Positions 12,874 to 25,145 of a DNA stretch of 64,000 bases are shown one piece after another. The position numbers and the translations under genes were made by a program. Source of the DNA: Strigops habroptila (lineage: Eukaryota > Chordata > Aves > Psittaciformes > Psittacidae); assembly GCF_004027225.2 (NCBI RefSeq), contig NC_046358.1:65429028-65493027 (forward strand), given 5' to 3'. Position 1 is the stretch's first letter. Each line of letters starts with the position of its first letter. The notes beneath the pieces were generated by a model. It did no database searches. It was not told where the DNA came from and worked only from the letters and a program-made list of their open reading frames with translations.

Positions 12874-12969
12874 AACCTGCTCTAGTGGAAGGTGTCTCTG
12901 CCCATGGCAGGGGGTTGGAACTGGATGATCTTAAGGTCCCTTCCAACCCAAACCTTTGGATTCTATGAT
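12874..12969 (+). mobile_element. CR1 LINE, 3' UTR fragment
   Basis: A plus-strand CR1 tail of 96 bp runs from AACCTGCTCTAGTGGAAGG to GGATTCTATGA. Only the 3' UTR is present, with one ATTCTATG-type unit at the end. It is heavily 5'-truncated. Confidence 0.93.
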
Positions 12970-13836
12970 AATATAAATATGTAAATAATCAGGAATTTAC
13001 TGAATCAAAGTATGTACATTTAGTTATTGAGACCTTTCCTATCAAACCAGCTTCATTATGAGTGTTACTGCACTTCTCTGAACAGTTTCCCGTAAGACAA
13101 AGTTTTATTGGAATTGAAATGTATAAATGTGAACACAAATTTCAGATGTTGCTGCACGACAGCCCTGTGGTTGCTGCTAAATGCCTGCTTCGTGGTGTGA
13201 CAAAATGCCACCTTCCTGCCTGGGTAAGTATCAAAAAGTCTTTTTTTTTATTTCTACATTTTATCGCATGGCAAACTCATGTCTAATTTACTGTTTATAC
13301 AGAGATTTTCAGCTCTAATTCAATAACGGAGTTTTACACAGTTTCCTGGGGTTATTAGAGTGACCATCTGTGGGGCTGAAAGAGTCATTAGCTTTCCGTG
13401 GTCATGTCCACCCATTGTCTTCCTTTTAGAGTACCCATAAGGATTCAAGTTAGCACCCCAGTGTAACGATGGGTTGGCTTTTTGTGTCAGGGGAACACCT
13501 GTCCATTAGGGAGAAAATGGAGGCTTTCAACTTGTTTTTCAAGTAGATCAGTTGGGAACAACATTTGGTCACTAGCAGTCTGTTCCAGGCTGCCTCAAAT
13601 CCATGACCCCATACTGGAAGATGGTGTTGCCTGATCAACATGCTTCTTCAGGGAGCAACGTAGGGCTACAGCATGATTTTGTTCATTGGGGTGTGAAATA
13701 GCACTTATGTGGCTTGATGCTTGGCCGTAGTTTTAATGGTCTCTTTCCACAGAATTCTCACCTGCACATAACTAAGCTTTTTTTTATTGAGTGCATATAC
13801 CTAGTGTCATCAAGTGTAATATGGACCCAAGTTAAT
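12970..13836. other. Unique sequence with one possible exon
   Basis: No recognised gene. A 138-bp open segment at 13086-13223, preceded by CTGAACAG and followed by a consensus donor GTAAGT, is described under findings as a weak exon candidate. The rest is AT-rich. Confidence 0.5.
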
Positions 13837-13932
13837 GATAGAATCATTAGGTTGGAAGGGACCTTCAAAACTCACCTGGGCCAACCCCCCTGAAATGAGC
13901 AGGGACATCTTTGGCTAGATCGGGTTGTCACT
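13837..13932 (-). mobile_element. Diverged CR1 3'-end fragment
   Basis: The plus strand reads GATAGAATCATTAGGTTGGA, then GGGACCTTCAAAACTCACC, CCAACCCCCCTGAAATGAGC and TTTGGCTAGATCGGGTTG. This order matches a CR1 3' UTR in minus orientation, but it is more diverged than the neighbouring copies, so it is an older insertion or another subfamily. No coding part remains. Confidence 0.85.
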
Positions 13933-15762
13933 ACTGAAAGTGTCTACCTTCTGTTTTATTAATAGACTTCATCATTAACCAGCAAATTCAGAGGGGAACA
14001 GAACTTTATTTTTTGTATGTTTTTGCATTTGGGTTTCCTATTAAAAAGTTAATTTCTTTTTCTGCTTTAAGGGTCAAACACTTTGCATTCAGTACCTGTA
14101 TTGCTGATCTCTCTTTCCATCAGGAGCTGGTGTATCCCTTGTGGATTTCAGCTTTATTCATTAATTCTTCTTACCAATTAATCCTTCTGTATATTCTACT
14201 TGATTGTTCTGATCTTTACTTTTGTCGTAAAACGTTGTTCAGTGTCCTGTGTTTATAGGAGCTGTATTCCACCACTGTGACATCTGCATTTCAGGAACAG
14301 GATTTCCTATTCTTTCTGGTGTATGATTTCCAAAGTGAGCTTCAAATAAGGGAAATACAATTGTCTTTTCTACAGCACCTACATGATGACGAGCGCTCTG
14401 TGGAAATAATACAAAGCCTTTTGATGCAGCCTATATGCCTGGTTTTCAGATGTTTGGCTAAAGTAATGAACTTCGAGACTTCCAGAAAGTTACACCTGTG
14501 TTGAAGAGCCTTGGTGAAAATGTGATTCCCTGTACTGAGAGAGGAATAAGGTACTGCAGTTCATTATTATCACATCCTGCCCACAGAAAAGAGAAGGAAA
14601 AATTGAAGGCTGACTGGTTTCTTCTGATTTGCAATTGGTCTGGTTTTCATGACAGACTGCCTCTCTTTTGTGTTAAAATAGCATGAAAGTGATGCTTTTT
14701 AGGTCTATCAACTTCTCGAAGTGGTTGCAGTAGTTTTGCAACAAGTGCTTTGAAACATTTTCTGTCTGAGAGTGGAAGAAATGAGACTTAGAAATTCAGA
14801 ACTGGAACTGAGGTTTGCTTCAGATTTTGGTTTTGGAACCAAAAGCAACTGCCCGTGTTGTAATACTTTTCTCCCCTGTTCCACCTGTAACATGTGGTAA
14901 TTAGCCTCTGAACTAACTGAATTACTACAGTGCATGGTATTTGCCAGTATAAGATGGACAGAGGAAGGCTTGTGAATTTTCTACTGTACTCAGCCTTCTG
15001 CTGTTACAAGACATCAATTCCTTTACATTTGATCATTTTCTGTCTTTTTTTTCTTTTGATTCATACTCACTGTCTTTTGGCAAACAGCTTTGCATTTCCT
15101 TCTCTTGTTGAGTTTGTAGCCACATAAATTATCAGCTATAGAGAGGCTGGAGCAGGAAAGCTTGTCCTTGACATACCCAGTGGAATAAAAAAAACCCAAA
15201 ACAGAAAGCAAACCATTTCCTATTACTTTGTTCTGCTGGTAATTGCTGTAGGAGGCTGCCAGAAGGAACAGTGTCTGTCCTCAGGTCAGGATGGTAATCT
15301 GTGGTGTCCTGCCATCCTACAGAAAAATACAGGTTTTGTTTCCTGCAGAGTGAGGTAGAGCAGATGTGGCTTCTGACAACTAACCTTGTGAGCAGGGTGC
15401 ACTGCAGGAGGGGTGCAAGGGTGTGTTGGAAGTCAAGGAGAGCAGCAGGTGAAGAGTCACCCACTGTGTTTGAGAGAGGCTCTGTAGCTTGTGGTGCTTT
15501 TTCACAACTGAGAGATTTGCAGCTTAAAGCTTTTGGTCTGGACTAGTTGTCTAATACTGTGTCACTGTGAATGGTGAGGAAGTGACAGAATCACTGTCAG
15601 TGGATCACTAATAACGTACAACAACTTTTGAATACTTTATCCCACAAGAAAGGTCTAATGTGGGTCATTCTTTAGAAACACTTCTTCCCTTCCATGTCTT
15701 TAGAGAAAACGTACCTGGTAACTCTGAGCTTTTTGGCTAATGCATACAGTAGTTAAAACTTA
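13933..15762. other. Unique sequence, nothing recognised
   Basis: About 1.8 kb. Open frames of 60-110 codons overlap on both strands and show no family features. At 15285-15302 an 18-base string equals the one across the 5' junction of the large CR1 (61197-61214); see findings. Confidence 0.6.
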
Positions 15763-15998
15763 TCGTAGAATCCCAGACTGGTTTGGGTTGGAAGGGACCT
15801 TAAAGCTCATCCAGTTCCAACCCTCTGCCATGGGCAGGGACACCTTCCACTAGAGCAGGTTGCTCCAAGCCCCGTCCAGCCTGGCCTTGAACACTGCCAG
15901 GGGTGGGGCAGCCACAGCTTCTCTGGGCAACCTGTGCCAGCGCCTCAGCACCCTCACAGGGAAAAACTTCTGCCTTATCTGTAACCTAAGTCTCCTAA
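15763..15998 (-). mobile_element. CR1 LINE, 3'-end fragment
   Basis: This minus-strand CR1 is about 235 bp. Its 3' end (CGTAGAATCCCAGACTGGTT on the plus strand) is at 15763. It includes the 3' UTR and the last roughly 40 codons of ORF2 (antisense of CTCACAGGGAAAAACTTCTG), then diverges after CTTATCTGTAACC. It is the same subfamily as the copies at 4350 and 6979. Confidence 0.95.
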
Positions 15999-17528
15999 CT
16001 TGGTCAGACATATTTCATTCTCCCCCTTTTTCCTACTCTGTGAAACATGGGGAACTGACATTTAGCCATGAGTAAAATGCTTTCTTAATTGCACAGAGCA
16101 GCACCTTGCTTTGTTGTTACAGTTTTTGATGTAGCATTGCAGTTCTTCAGATCGTAGGCATGGATGGGATTACATTGTATTAACAAACATAGAGCCATTC
16201 ACGTATTGCCAATCAGTTTTCTGGGTTTAAACTCTTTACAAGCTGTGAAACTTGTGAGGGGTAATCGTTGTATAACAAAAGACTGCCAGCAGGAACTATC
16301 AGAAAATACCAATCACCTCCAACAGAGCTGTGAACATCGATAGCAGTTACAGTACTGAATCACTTGTGCAAAAGCAGGATGGATATCTGTGAGGGGACGC
16401 TTGGATGACTGGGCTCACAAGAGGGAAAGGGGCACAGAGTTGTGCCATAATTGCCAGTGCTGCAAACTCAGTCCAGCTTGAGGGACGGGCAAAGCCCCTG
16501 AAATGTGGCTGATTCTACTTCCAGACAACAAGATCAAGCCATATACACCCAGAAAGCACGAAGCAAAATAAATTTACCTTAATGCTTGGATAATAATATT
16601 AGTAATGTATGGTGGGTTAAAGCAAAGAGTGGGGAGGGGAGATAGCAATCTTCTCTCCTGCCTGGTTTATACAAGAAGCACTTCCTTCTCTGCGTCCCCA
16701 ATTTGTTGGCTAGTGAGCTCAAGGCACTTTGTTTCAGTCCTTTTTAATCACTGCTAATGAGGAAATTGCCCTCGATTCTTCCACTGCTTACACTGAATTT
16801 ACACTCAGGATACAGACTATCCAGCTAATATTCCGTGGTTGATTAGCCCTGTGGTGATGAGGAAAAGTCTGAATTGTCAGGTTATGTTTCTTCCCTCACC
16901 TATAGAAGATCTGACCTGGGGAGTGACTGACTGCATAAAACGCTGTCTCTTTTTGCACATAGAACGTGAACAGCAGCAAACTTCAGATCCCTAGGTCCTT
17001 TTCTGGGTGCCTGACTGAGATGCCTACAATGCATGGTATGCTTCCAGTGGTTTGGAAGGATACTGTTATTTTTCTGTGCCAACCATCCCTAGAAGAAGGA
17101 GGCCACACTTGCAGTTAGCCACTTGGGCTTGCTGGGGCTGCGCTGTCATAGAGACATAGTCATTTTGGTATTTCCTACCCTGTCTGCATCCAATAACAGC
17201 AACAATAGTACCAGCAGTATTAGTATTAATCTGTCCATAATAATAATAATAACTACTAAAGAAATAAAATCAGGTCAATCAGAAAAACCTGAGTACCTTT
17301 AATAAAATCTTGTGCTGTTTTCTGTTAGTTGACAGATTGAAAATTTCAAATGTTTTGAGGCTTCCACTGGGTGCTTAAAGAAAATGAGGACTTGACTAAT
17401 GGGTTTTAAAGGGGTTTTCTACTAGCTTTAGAAATAATAACACTGCTCCCTAGGCTGCCTTTCTCCTGACACGCAGCTACCTCATAGTAAATTCTCTTTT
17501 TAAGATAATTCTCTGCACAGATTATTAA

Positions 17529-17557
17529 TTTTTTTTTTTGCGCCTTTTTTTTTTTTT
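17529..17557. repeat. Paired poly-T tracts
   Basis: Eleven T, the bases GCGCC, then thirteen T, followed by further T-rich sequence to about 17580. This is a low-complexity tract. No adjacent transposon body is visible. Confidence 0.9.
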
Positions 17558-20500
17558 GGGTTTCTTTTGTTTTGTTTTTCAATCACCCTTATGGTTAAAA
17601 GAGCATTTTGCTGTTTCAGTTCAGAAATGAGCAGAAAGATGTAGAGGTTTGGATGAGTGTCGTGGCTCTGAATTTAAATGCAAGCTTAACTTTAAGCAAG
17701 GCAGTAGTCTCAATGCTATCAGTAGGGTTACTAATGTGCCTGTATTTAAGCAGGGCTCAGATGCTACAATGGATCTGAACACTGGGTCTGAGATCTTGCA
17801 TATTAGAAAAGAAATAGGAATTTCCTGGTGGAGGTACCACAAATTCAAGCTAAAATCCTGCCATCTTCCATTTTAATAACCCATTAATAACTATTACAGG
17901 GTTTTAATCTGTTATATATTTATTTTATTTTGCTGGCCATGTTTGACTGATGTGAAGTCCGAGGCTGAAGTCCTAAAGAAATCAAATTCTGCTTCCATTG
18001 CCTGCTGCTGTTCATTTAGGCTCTGCTGTCTGTGGGTGTTTTGGTAGTACGAGTATGGCATCACTGTGGGTCGAGAGTGGCTCCCCTGTGCTGGATCAAG
18101 TCTCTCTTTCTCTTTTTTTTCCCCTTCTCTTTTACAAAGGGTTAGATGTGTTTAATTTATTGTAGGAAACTCTTAAAAGATGCAAGATCCTTTTTAGAGG
18201 CTCCTACAATAGCCGTGAAGCACTTATTTAATCCCATTGAATGGAGGCTAGATTTACTAGCTGGGCTAGACATGATTTTTGTTCAGGAGTCATCTTGGAG
18301 TACATCGAAGTTTAAAGATCTTTGCAGAAAACCCAAGGAGAAACAAAAGGAGTAAATTTTAAAAGGAACTTTGTCAAGGAGTTTTAGATGTTCAACAGAT
18401 AGAAAACCCATGGTGGCTTGACTGAAATGAGTGTTGGGTTAGCAGAATCGTTACTGATCCAGTGAGACATGCTAATGAGGCACTTTAAATGCAAGTTTGA
18501 TGGAAAAAGGGGCAATTTCATACCAAAGTGCAGCAAGGTTACTGAATCAAAGAAGGTACACTTGAGTTCTGCAAAAGGGGACAATGCTCCATTGTCAGAT
18601 CCTTTTTCTTTTGACTTTAAACATGTTTTAACTACACTATTTACTAAACTGTACAATGTGGCTTGCCCACTGATTGAGAATTTATGACCAGAAACAAACC
18701 AGTTAGGGAAAAAAGGAAAACTGAGCATGATCCATACTGTAGCTGCATGAAATAGTTTGAATGAACTTAACCTGAGCACGGTGGGGGGTGCACAATATGG
18801 TTTTCAAGCCCAGGGGCCTAGGATCCAAGTTCAAATAGAATTTAGTCTTTCAATAATCATTAAAAAAAAAAAAAGGAGAGTGTTTGCAGACATCTGTGGC
18901 CTCTCAACCTGCCTTAATATAGATGTCTCCGTTTTGTCTTAAAAAGCCTACTTCAGAATCATGACTCGTCAGCCCATCCTGCCTGCAAAATTCCTCGGAT
19001 TGCATCATGCCTGCAGGTCACAAACATTTCGTTTTGCTTTCAGGCATTACAGCTTTTTTGGTAAAACTGAAGAATAACAACATCAGTGCTTGCTTTTGCT
19101 GCCATGAAAAATCATTGCACAAATCTTTCACTTCCATGAGGGAGAATGCAGGCTCCTTTATGTGATTTATTGAGCAGCTTTTGGGTGTGATTACTACACA
19201 CCAACACAATGAACTGGCCTAATTTTTGCCATGCTATTTGGTAAAAGAATGGACAAAACTCAGTCACAGTGAAGAACAGACTTTTCATCAAGTTTAATAG
19301 AATTGCACTGGATAAATTATAAACCATGTTAAACAGTTGAGAAATTTTAATTTATGATATTTTGTTTGATTTCAAACTGGAACCTGCCTGTGGCAATATA
19401 TTTGTTATTTTGCATCTCGTGAAAGGTTGCTCAGCTGGGTCTGAATTTACCCTCCAACTTCCACGGGTTCCCACAAGCACTGCTCATCAGAGTCTGAAAC
19501 CACAGAACCAGCGTGAAAGCAAAAAGGTCACCAGGATGGAGAATCTTAACAGTTCCATTCACAGACCTCAAAGTGGAGTTTAGATGTGATTTCAAAAATG
19601 GCTTTAAATGTTCTCCGCATTCCCATATGTTTTATTGCTAAGCTTTTAGTTCCTATCTTGGCCTAAGGAAGATTATCCCAGTATAAAAGTTCTCTTTATA
19701 CATCTCGAAGTCAAAAATATCCAGTATCTCACTGAGGAGTTTTATATTGCAAGGCCTTTCTGCAAGATATTGGTACAGCATATATATTAAATAGGGAACT
19801 TTTATTTTCCAATTGCAATGAAAAGGTCCATAGTGAAAGTTATTAGGTTCAGCATCAGCAAAGATCAACTGTAGATCTACGAAGTTTCATGGTGCTGCCA
19901 ACATGGCTCTTATTTTGACCCTACACAGCAAATGGGAGTTGGCTTTTCACAGTATGTTTATATTTGGGATTGATAATTATGTCTCCTCAATGTGTTATGA
20001 GGATTGCATCTAGATGCATGTATATTTGTTCGGTAAGAGTTTATCATTACAGTTTGGCATGTTTAAATTCATCACAGGATATGTATAATACATGACTAGA
20101 AGGAAAATTTTCACGGTTTATGCCGATATATTTTGGCACAGGGAATGCAAAAGCCAAGGTAATAATAATAGAAATTGAAAACTAGATGGCAGTAATACCT
20201 AGCCAGAGAGCCATCCTATGAGCCATGATGGGATGACTCACAGTTTTCCTAGGAATTCTGAAGCTGCTGCAGCCCCATACTGAATGGCTCAGCTATTAAC
20301 AAACAGAAAAAGTACAGGAGCAAGTGTTCATATGGGTTTATTTGCTTAAAACACAGAGTTAGTTACAGCCAATCCTCTTCTAAAAAGGAATAACAACAGG
20401 AACTAAAGTGAATCTCATAGGAGAACTAATTAATGCAACTAAGCTGGTTTAAATATATATGTTAAAAGCAATTTCCTTCCTACTTGCACTGAGTGACAGA

Positions 20501-22137
20501 AGAGGAGGAGCTGCTTCTGAAACTCTTGTTTCTTGTGGTTGTGGCCAGGGGCCAGCACATATTCTAAAGTCCATAAGCAGAGTGCTGTTCACGTCGATGA
20601 TTATATATAGTCTATGGGATGGGTATTCCACTCATGCCAGAGTAAGCTAAAAGTAACATGACTAAAATCAGTGGAATCACTTGGTAGAAGGACTGTTATT
20701 TGCTCTGATCTCAGGAGTTCATGATAATCATCCTCATTTAGTTAGAGGTGTGGGCTGAGGGTGCAGTCCTAGAAGAGTTAGACAACTGTAAGATTTATTG
20801 GCTGACTTCATTGTTTAAATGCAATCTGCTCTCATACAGTTTAATTGCTTGTGCAAAGAAGAACGTGATGTCCTTCCTGGTTAGCTGAACTGCTTGTGCA
20901 GCAAGACTGTGTGGAAGGGTTTGGGGAGTCTTGTCTCTTGGATGTGGTTCTCTGACAGTACTGGAAGTATGTTGTATTTGCTTTATTCCCATAACTTGTT
21001 TTGTTTGAAACTGGGTGATCTAAATATTCTTGGAGCTGCCACAAACTCCTCTTATTTCAGCAGATAGTGTAGAGATTGGTTCTGTATTTGACTTGAATTT
21101 GTGGACCTCTGCCTATGACAAAGATCTTATGATACCTGCTCCCTTTCCAACCAATGGTTCTGTACTTTGCATGATCTTTCCGTACAGTCTTAAACTCAAA
21201 ATAAGTCAGTGACATTCATTCCTGCCTGTAGCATAAAGTTGATGTGCTTCCTCTTGTTCTTCAATGAGAAATATTAAATATATTACAAGTCCTTCTTCTG
21301 TGCCACTTTCTGGGTCTAACTAGGATGTAACAACAAGCTCCATTTCAACACTTGTGGGTTTTTTTGGAGAGGGCCTGTTTCTATTGTTACTTCTGAAACA
21401 TGTGCAAGTAGAATATGAGGACATCAGAACTATCGGTGACTGAAAAAAAGGGTCTCTTTCCCCGAGTTGTCCAGAGTATTCACAAAATCCCTTGTCCCAA
21501 ACCCAGCAATACTAGAAAGGCAATCCATTTTAGCTATAGGATTACTGGATAGGTGATGGGTACCAGGGAATAATAGAGAAGTTTTTCCTTAAAACTGAGG
21601 GTTCATTTTACTTTCTAAACAACTCTTGTTTTCCACAGCCTCTGTTTTCATTCTTCCTGACCCATTCTTTGTTTTCACAATAGTGATGCTGATCAACCCA
21701 TTTTTTCCCAGTGCTTTATGAAAAGTGCAATAGGATTATTTTATTTGTGTATTTTTTGCATACGTTCATGTGTTCTCTCATTCTATTAGGAAACAAGTCT
21801 TCATACCTGAGCCAAACTGACTCTAAATTCTCCCAAACTAGATCACCTGCAGGGAGAATAGGATCTGCTTTGGGGGTAACTTGCGAATTCTGAGGGTCAT
21901 GTATAAATCTGCCTGTCTGGAATACAGGTTTTCTCAAGTTGTTATCCCCACTCTTACAGGTATGCACCTCACCCCTGTAGCTGGGAGCTTGCTTACAAGC
22001 ACCAAATCCATGCCTGTGAATTTTATATATATATTTTATAGGCTTAGAGTGCTCTTGATGGTAGATTATATGCTTGTTCTTGCTCTTCTGGACACTTAGA
22101 GGAAAAACTTTTCCATGCTGCTGGTAGCCTGGGGTCA

Positions 22138-22169
22138 AACCTAATGCATACATAACCTAATGCATACAT
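22138..22169. repeat. Perfect 16-bp tandem duplication
   Basis: The unit AACCTAATGCATACAT occurs twice without interruption at 22138-22153 and 22154-22169. There is no difference between the copies, so the duplication is recent or lies in slowly changing sequence. Confidence 0.95.
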
Positions 22170-23006
22170 TTGTGGACTTTTGCCCCAGCAAGATTACTGT
22201 TGTCTTTTCATGAACAGAGCTAAGGGCCTGTTGGATATGTTCCAGTGGTTTAAACTTAAAAAAACCTCTACCGAATTATATTATCAAGCATTCCTGTTGC
22301 TTGTAAGAATGCTATTTAAAACAAACAAACCAAGCTGCAACAGATATAGTTATCAGCAATAGAGAGAAGATCTTAGCAATTACTTTTATAACATCGAAGA
22401 TCTGCTGAGAGTAGTTAACATGGATTGCCTGAAGATTGTAGCACACTTTACGCTTTACAATCACATCATAAATAGTGGGATATCTGTGATCTCTTTCATG
22501 TCTGTGATTCTGCTTTTGTGTTTGCTTGAGAGTGTTAACCAGATGACGCTTCTGTCCATTTCTTCTAACAGCGTCTCGATACCAAAGCTTCCATTGATGG
22601 AAACCTTGTCTAAGGAAAGAAGAAAAGAGTGAATATAATTTCTGGGTGAGTTTACTGGATTGAGTTCTCTTCCACACTCCATGCAATTAGGCCTTGCAGA
22701 AGGTGATGTTCCATTTTCCTGCAGAGTGGGGATGGCAGAATCTTGCGTAACAGAAGGCAACCGAAGAGAAATTCTTTATCCTTTCTGGGAACGGCAGCAA
22801 GATCTTTCATATTTACAGGAAACCAAGAGTAAATCATTAACTCGGAAAACTCTGAAGTGAAAATACTATTTGGATCTGTATATGCTGAGGGGCAAGAATC
22901 AATAGAAGTATGTAGGAAGGAAGATATTTTTCTGTGCACTGTTTTCCCTGCATAAATTGTTGAAGAAAGGTGTCTCTGTTTCAGGTAGTTGTACATGACT
23001 GGAGAT

Positions 23007-23072
23007 TGGCCTTGAACACTGCCAGGGATGGGGCAGCCGCAGCTTCTCTGGGCAACCTGTGCCAGCGCCTCA
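23007..23072 (-). mobile_element. Internal CR1 fragment lacking its 3' end
   Basis: Sixty-six bases, TGGCCTTGAACACTGCC through GTGCCAGCGCCTCA, match the antisense of the CR1 ORF2 C-terminus (residues around RWHRLPREAVAAP). The surrounding sequence matches neither the CR1 3' UTR on one side nor the upstream ORF2 on the other. CR1 copies normally keep the 3' end, so this piece was cut down after insertion or arrived by another route. Confidence 0.9.
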
Positions 23073-25018
23073 TTGCCATTGTCTTTATGGGAGCTTTTAT
23101 CTACGGAACTTGTCTCTAAGCTATTTGTCTCTAAGCTATTTGTCTAAAGTAGCATAATATTGATAATGATGCACATCTATGCTTTTATACAGTTGTATAA
23201 GTCTTTAATCATAAATGATCCAAAAGACTTGTATACATAAGACTACCTTTACGCAATAAGATGTCAGAAGGTGTGGGGAGCACCTCTGAAGGCAGCATGG
23301 CAGAGCTGTTTCCCAGTAGAGAATTTGGCCAGGATCCTTAGGTTACCTTCCTCATCTCCTGTGCACACTGTGGAAGTGTCAGCTCCAAGGGATGCTTTGT
23401 GGATAGGACGTAGGGTGGTTGTTCAGTCTGAACAGTTCAATCCTTGTAAGAAATGAAGGAGCAGTGGTAGTGAAGGCTGAACAATGTCTATGGTTTATAT
23501 TCTTTGTGTGTTCACGGAACAACTGTTATCATCAACCTTTTTTATTGTTGAAGTGCTAAACACAGGTACGGCATTAACATAGATCTAAAGTTATACAGAT
23601 CCAAATAAGCCCTGTGTAACTTATTTTCCCTTTTGACTGGATTTATCTATACATGCCTAAAGTATCTTTATACCACTCTACCTGTGGTATAAATACACTG
23701 TACTGACATGCACTATATTATGCCTATCTTTTTAACTTCACTAGCGTTCTTTTGTATATATAAACACTACAATCTGATCCTGAAAACCTTTCTCACTCCC
23801 ACTGGTATCTGGATTTTCAGGCTAGAGGATTGCCTTAAAAAAGAAAAAGCTACCAGTAATAGTGAAGAAGTCTTCCTTAGTCAGTCCAGGTAGGAAATGT
23901 CTTTTTTTTTGGACTTTTTTTTTTACCGTTCAAAGCATTTATAGATTTTTTTTTTTTCTTAGATAACACAACAGTTTCATTTAACTCCTATATGCCAGCT
24001 AAAAGGCTGACATATATGAGTTGCTTGCAAGAGGTTTCATGGATTCAAAAGGCTCTAAAGCTTCTCTCATTGTGATAATTCAATTAGTATATCATAAGTT
24101 TTATAAAGTTTTCCAATGGATATGTTATGTGGAAATTATGTAAACTCTGTACTGGTTACTCGAATGGTGTGGACAATAAAGCGTATTACAGCTTTACTGT
24201 GTATTTCCCAGTAAACTTGCTAACAGTTTTCATATGTTTTTGTAGAGACTTATTTCTTCTCTGACCTGATAGAGATGCCAAGTAACAGCTATCTCATCTG
24301 AAAACAGTGGCCTGAGAACTCCAGTTTGATCCTTTTTGGTTTGGCGTTTGACAGTTTGGGTGCTGATGCAGACTGGTGAAGCTTCTGCTCATAGTCCTGC
24401 ACTTTACATCTGGCTTTCAAGGAAAATAGAAGCTCTCATTCTTCACTGATAGCACTCCACAACCACTGCTTGCTTTGCATTTTTTTGATCCACAACATAT
24501 ACACATATATGAATGACCATATACATGTAAACACATGCTGTGTGGCCTTGTTTTAAGGCTATCTAAAAGCTTTATGGATTATATAAAGTATATTTCTGAG
24601 TGTCACCATGGCATGTGAGAAGTATTGCTCTAATTTTACCAATGATGATCTCCTGGAGAAAATTCTGATAGAATTGATCAGGTTAGTAATGGTTTTTCAG
24701 GTTTCACTAGGGTGGGAAAAGGGATATTTCTAGTATGACGTTCCAAAATTGGTTAAAAAGACCCCCAGCACAATGACATGGAAAACATTCTCTGTTAGAC
24801 TACAGATTAGCTTAATCCTTACTACAAACTAATACACTTCTGGTGAAAGGAAATGGACACAGACAAAAAGTCTTTCTACAACAACTGTTGTTGTTACGAG
24901 TTTTTTAGGAGCTGGTAAGAACAGAATCAGTCTCCCTTCTTTTCTGATTTTTTGCATCAGGAAGAAATTCCTCTCTCCTCCATAATGGAAACACACTCAG
25001 CTCACTACTCCCATGCAC
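23073..25018. other. Unique sequence with a short tandem repeat
   Basis: About 1.9 kb without a recognised gene. It contains a 15-bp tandem repeat at 23111-23146 and three T tracts between 23902 and 23958. Confidence 0.6.
23111..23146. repeat. 15-bp tandem repeat, 2.3 units
   Basis: The unit TGTCTCTAAGCTATT is present twice in perfect tandem and followed by a partial third unit, TGTCTA. It lies about 40 bases downstream of the orphan CR1 fragment at 23007-23072, so this spot has been rearranged more than once. Confidence 0.93.
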
Positions 25019-25145
25019 TCATAGAATCATAGAATCAAGCAGGTTGGAAAAGACCTTTAAGATCAAGTCCAACCTTTACACCAGCACTTCCAAGTCCACC
25101 ACTAAACCGTATCACTTCTAGCATTTTGGTGCTGTATGTTCTTAA
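25019..25145 (-). mobile_element. CR1 3'-end fragment, different subfamily
   Basis: The plus strand starts TCATAGAATCATAGAATCAA at 25019 with two copies of the 8-bp end repeat. It continues with GGTTGGAAAAGACCTTTAAG and CCAAGTCCACCACTAAACC, typical of another avian CR1 subfamily whose 3' UTR differs from the other copies here. Similarity fades by about 25145. Orientation is minus, and only the 3' UTR remains. Confidence 0.88.

Larger units (their letters stand above)
15999..23006. other. Long unique stretch with simple-sequence tracts
   Basis: Seven kilobases without a recognised gene. Visible items are a (TAA)n tract near 17239-17253, two T tracts (11 and 13 T) at 17529-17557, an A13 run at 18862-18874, and a perfect 16-bp tandem duplication at 22138-22169. 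Several overlapping minus-strand frames cluster at 22312-22996, but they look unlike any protein family. No CR1 copy occurs in the interval, a long CR1-free stretch for this window. Confidence 0.65.

Noticed and set aside
16853-16915. Possible C/D-box snoRNA (GTGATGA, then CTGA about 55 bases later)
   Set aside because: No convincing terminal stem, no paired C'/D' boxes and no recognisable guide. The motifs are short and common.
21716-22153. 145-codon minus-strand frame
   Set aside because: No family features, and it covers the 16-bp tandem duplication. Treated as a chance frame.
22312-22996. Several overlapping minus-strand frames (99-124 codons), which might be a broken gene
   Set aside because: They lie in different frames, overlap plus-strand frames of similar length, and none resembles a known family or forms a convincing frameshifted whole.
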